A stretch of 46,419 nucleotides of DNA from an uncultured Prochlorococcus sp. (GTDB lineage Bacteria; Cyanobacteriota; Cyanobacteriia; PCC-6307; Cyanobiaceae). The DNA lies in NCBI GenBank assembly GCA_902615165.1, contig CACMNZ010000006.1, forward strand, positions 1-46,419, read 5' to 3'. Under the pieces are notes generated by a model. That model made no database searches, had not been told where the DNA came from, and saw only the letters and a program-made list of their open reading frames with translations. The translations under genes and the position numbers were made by a program. Below, piece after piece: positions 45,419-46,419 of the stretch (position 1 is the first letter of the stretch; every line of letters starts with the position of its first letter).

Positions 45419-46057
45419 CTATAAAGCGTTAGTTGATTCTATTGATAAAATTATATCTCTGAGATGATTATCATCTAACCTCATAGATAAAGGATTTCCA
45501 ATTAGTCTTGCAGTCGAGTAATAAAGATCATCTATTTTAATTAAACCATTCTCTTTGAGAGTCTTTCCGGTTGCCACCAAATCAACTATTGCCTCTGCCA
45601 TACCTGTAATAGGACCAAGCTCGACTGATCCTGTCAAATGAACAATTTCTACAGGAATATTTAATTCTTCAAAATAAGATCTTGCTGTTTTTATAAATTT
45701 ACTTGCTACTTTACAATTCGCTGGAAGATCGGTTGGTTTTAAATAATTGCTATTTTTCTTAACCGCCAACGACATATGACAACCCCCAAATCCTAAATCT
45801 AATAATTTTGCGACTTTTAATTCAGATTCTCGTAAAACGTCATACCCAACAATACCCAAATCAGCCTGACCATAACTTACATAAACAGGCACATCTCCAT
45901 TTCTTACTAATAGAGCTTTTGCCCGTTTGCAATTTGATTCAAAGGTTAATGATCTATTATTTTCTTCCAACGCATTAGAGAAATCTAACCCAGCATTTTT
46001 AAAAGTTGAAATTGAATCTTTTAACAGAGCTCCTTTTGGTAAAGCTATAGTAATCAT
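45419..46057 (-). CDS. hisG: ATP phosphoribosyltransferase, short form
   Basis: A 212-residue enzyme joining ATP and PRPP in the first step of histidine synthesis. [15 protein letters not shown] at the N-terminus, [23 protein letters not shown] and the PRPP loop [11 protein letters not shown] (about 158-168) are intact. The length lacks the C-terminal regulatory domain of long-form HisG, so activity and feedback control should need HisZ, whose gene is not in the window. The gene diverges from the GloB-like gene across 40 bases and is followed by the ABC exporter. Confidence 0.95.
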   Translation of the reverse strand: MITIALPKGALLKDSISTFKNAGLDFSNALEENNRSLTFESNCKRAKALLVRNGDVPVYVSYGQADLGIVGYDVLRESELKVAKLLDLGFGGCHMSLAVKKNSNYLKPTDLPANCKVASKFIKTARSYFEELNIPVEIVHLTGSVELGPITGMAEAIVDLVATGKTLKENGLIKIDDLYYSTARLIGNPLSMRLDDNHLRDIILSIESTNAL

Positions 46058-46097
46058 AGATCAATTTCTTCCAAGGATTCTTCATTCTAATTTAAAA

Positions 46098-46419
46098 ATG
46101 AAATTTAATAAAGCTCGAAATATAATCGGACTTAGAGTTTTAAGTGATAACGTTATTTGGTTATTGGTAAAAGATAAATCCGTTTTAGTTGTAGATCCAT
46201 CTGTTCACGAACCAGTTATTAGATATATAAATGAAAACAATCTTCACTTAGAAGCTATTTTGCAAACTCATCATCATTCAGACCATATTGGAGGGACGAA
46301 GTCTCTTATTGAAAAATGGCCAAATGTAAAGGTTATTGCTTCCGCCAAAGAAAAAAAGCGAATCCCTTTTCAAAATGTATCTGTTGAAGATGGAGAAACT
46401 TTAAATATTTTAGGGGAAG
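46098..46419 (+). CDS. gloB: Hydroxyacylglutathione hydrolase (glyoxalase II), partial
   Basis: Open from an ATG at 46098 to the right edge (107 codons); the C-terminus is outside the window. The metallo-beta-lactamase metal motif HxHxDH is HHHSDH at residues 58-63, followed by IGG, and the spacing from the start fits GloB. GloB hydrolyses S-lactoylglutathione to lactate and glutathione in methylglyoxal detoxification. A related hydrolase of the same fold cannot be excluded without the missing C-terminal half. It joins gor and the GST as a third glutathione-linked gene in the window. Confidence 0.82.
   Translation, partial: MKFNKARNIIGLRVLSDNVIWLLVKDKSVLVVDPSVHEPVIRYINENNLHLEAILQTHHHSDHIGGTKSLIEKWPNVKVIASAKEKKRIPFQNVSVEDGETLNILGE

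Noticed and set aside
1..46419. CRISPR arrays, insertion sequences, prophage genes, toxin-antitoxin or other defence islands
   Set aside because: No spaced repeats, transposase, integrase or defence-type domains were seen; gene content, strand use and composition look uniform and core-like.

Overview
The window is a dense, AT-rich (by eye about 31% GC) stretch of a cyanobacterial chromosome. It has the hallmarks of a high-light-type Prochlorococcus: plastocyanin with a Sec signal, NDH-1 subunits ndhD and ndhL, Ycf51, a Ycf52-like GNAT, a cyAbrB regulator, a cyanobacterial TamB/TIC236-like protein, a DUF3007 protein, glycogen branching enzyme, very short spacers and many TTG starts. The genus call comes from recognising the gene content and base composition, not from a database search. 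I see 43 complete protein genes, two partial ones at the edges and one tRNA. I see no rRNA, CRISPR array, insertion sequence, integrase, phage gene or genomic-island signature; this reads as core genome.

Layout. 1-3645 (minus): a Mn/Zn-type ABC uptake operon (permease cut by the left edge, ATPase, binding lipoprotein) headed by a DUF697 membrane protein. 3811-9159 (plus): an RG-rich small protein overlapping trpS, then thrS, glk and thrB in close succession. 9239-12882 (plus): ndhD and an M3 oligopeptidase. 12875-19179 (minus): lipase-like hydrolase, folB, proA and a 1318-residue TamB-like protein. 19232-29536 (plus): Ycf51, a DUF4332-like protein, a small secreted protein, a CocE-type hydrolase, glgB, hemE, an SDR epimerase, petE and clpB. 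29585-30055 (minus): a variant 6-pyruvoyl-tetrahydropterin-synthase family protein. 30119-32593 (plus): hisIE, a group 2 sigma factor, a DUF1232 protein and a small HTH protein. 32790-36339 holds a YciI protein (minus), cyAbrB (plus), trpA, the DUF3007 protein and ndhL (minus), tRNA-Leu(UAA) (minus) and pyrC (minus). 36458-41589 alternates a CaCA exchanger (plus), glutathione reductase (minus), a CPYC-type GST (plus) and dnaA (minus). 41755-43079 (plus) is a TIGR04282/TIGR04283 transferase pair. 43080-46057 (minus) holds the Ycf52-like GNAT, an ABC exporter and short-form hisG. A GloB-like metallo-beta-lactamase gene runs off the right edge.

Functional themes are amino-acid and nucleotide synthesis (thrB, proA, trpA, hisIE, hisG, pyrC), tRNA charging (trpS, thrS), photosynthetic and respiratory electron flow (petE, ndhD, ndhL, hemE), glycogen metabolism (glk, glgB) and thiol/redox defence (gor, GST, gloB).

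The most interesting signals are non-coding ones laid over genes. A near-perfect hairpin of about 20 bp followed by a T-rich tract lies inside the first codons of clpB, just after petE. A perfect 10-bp-arm hairpin spans the proA stop and the folB start. A perfect palindrome sits in the dnaA leader. No new multi-gene system is evident. The transferase pair and the DUF697-headed metal operon are the least understood gene sets. No gene-free stretch exceeds 300 bases; the longest is 196 bases (32594-32789).
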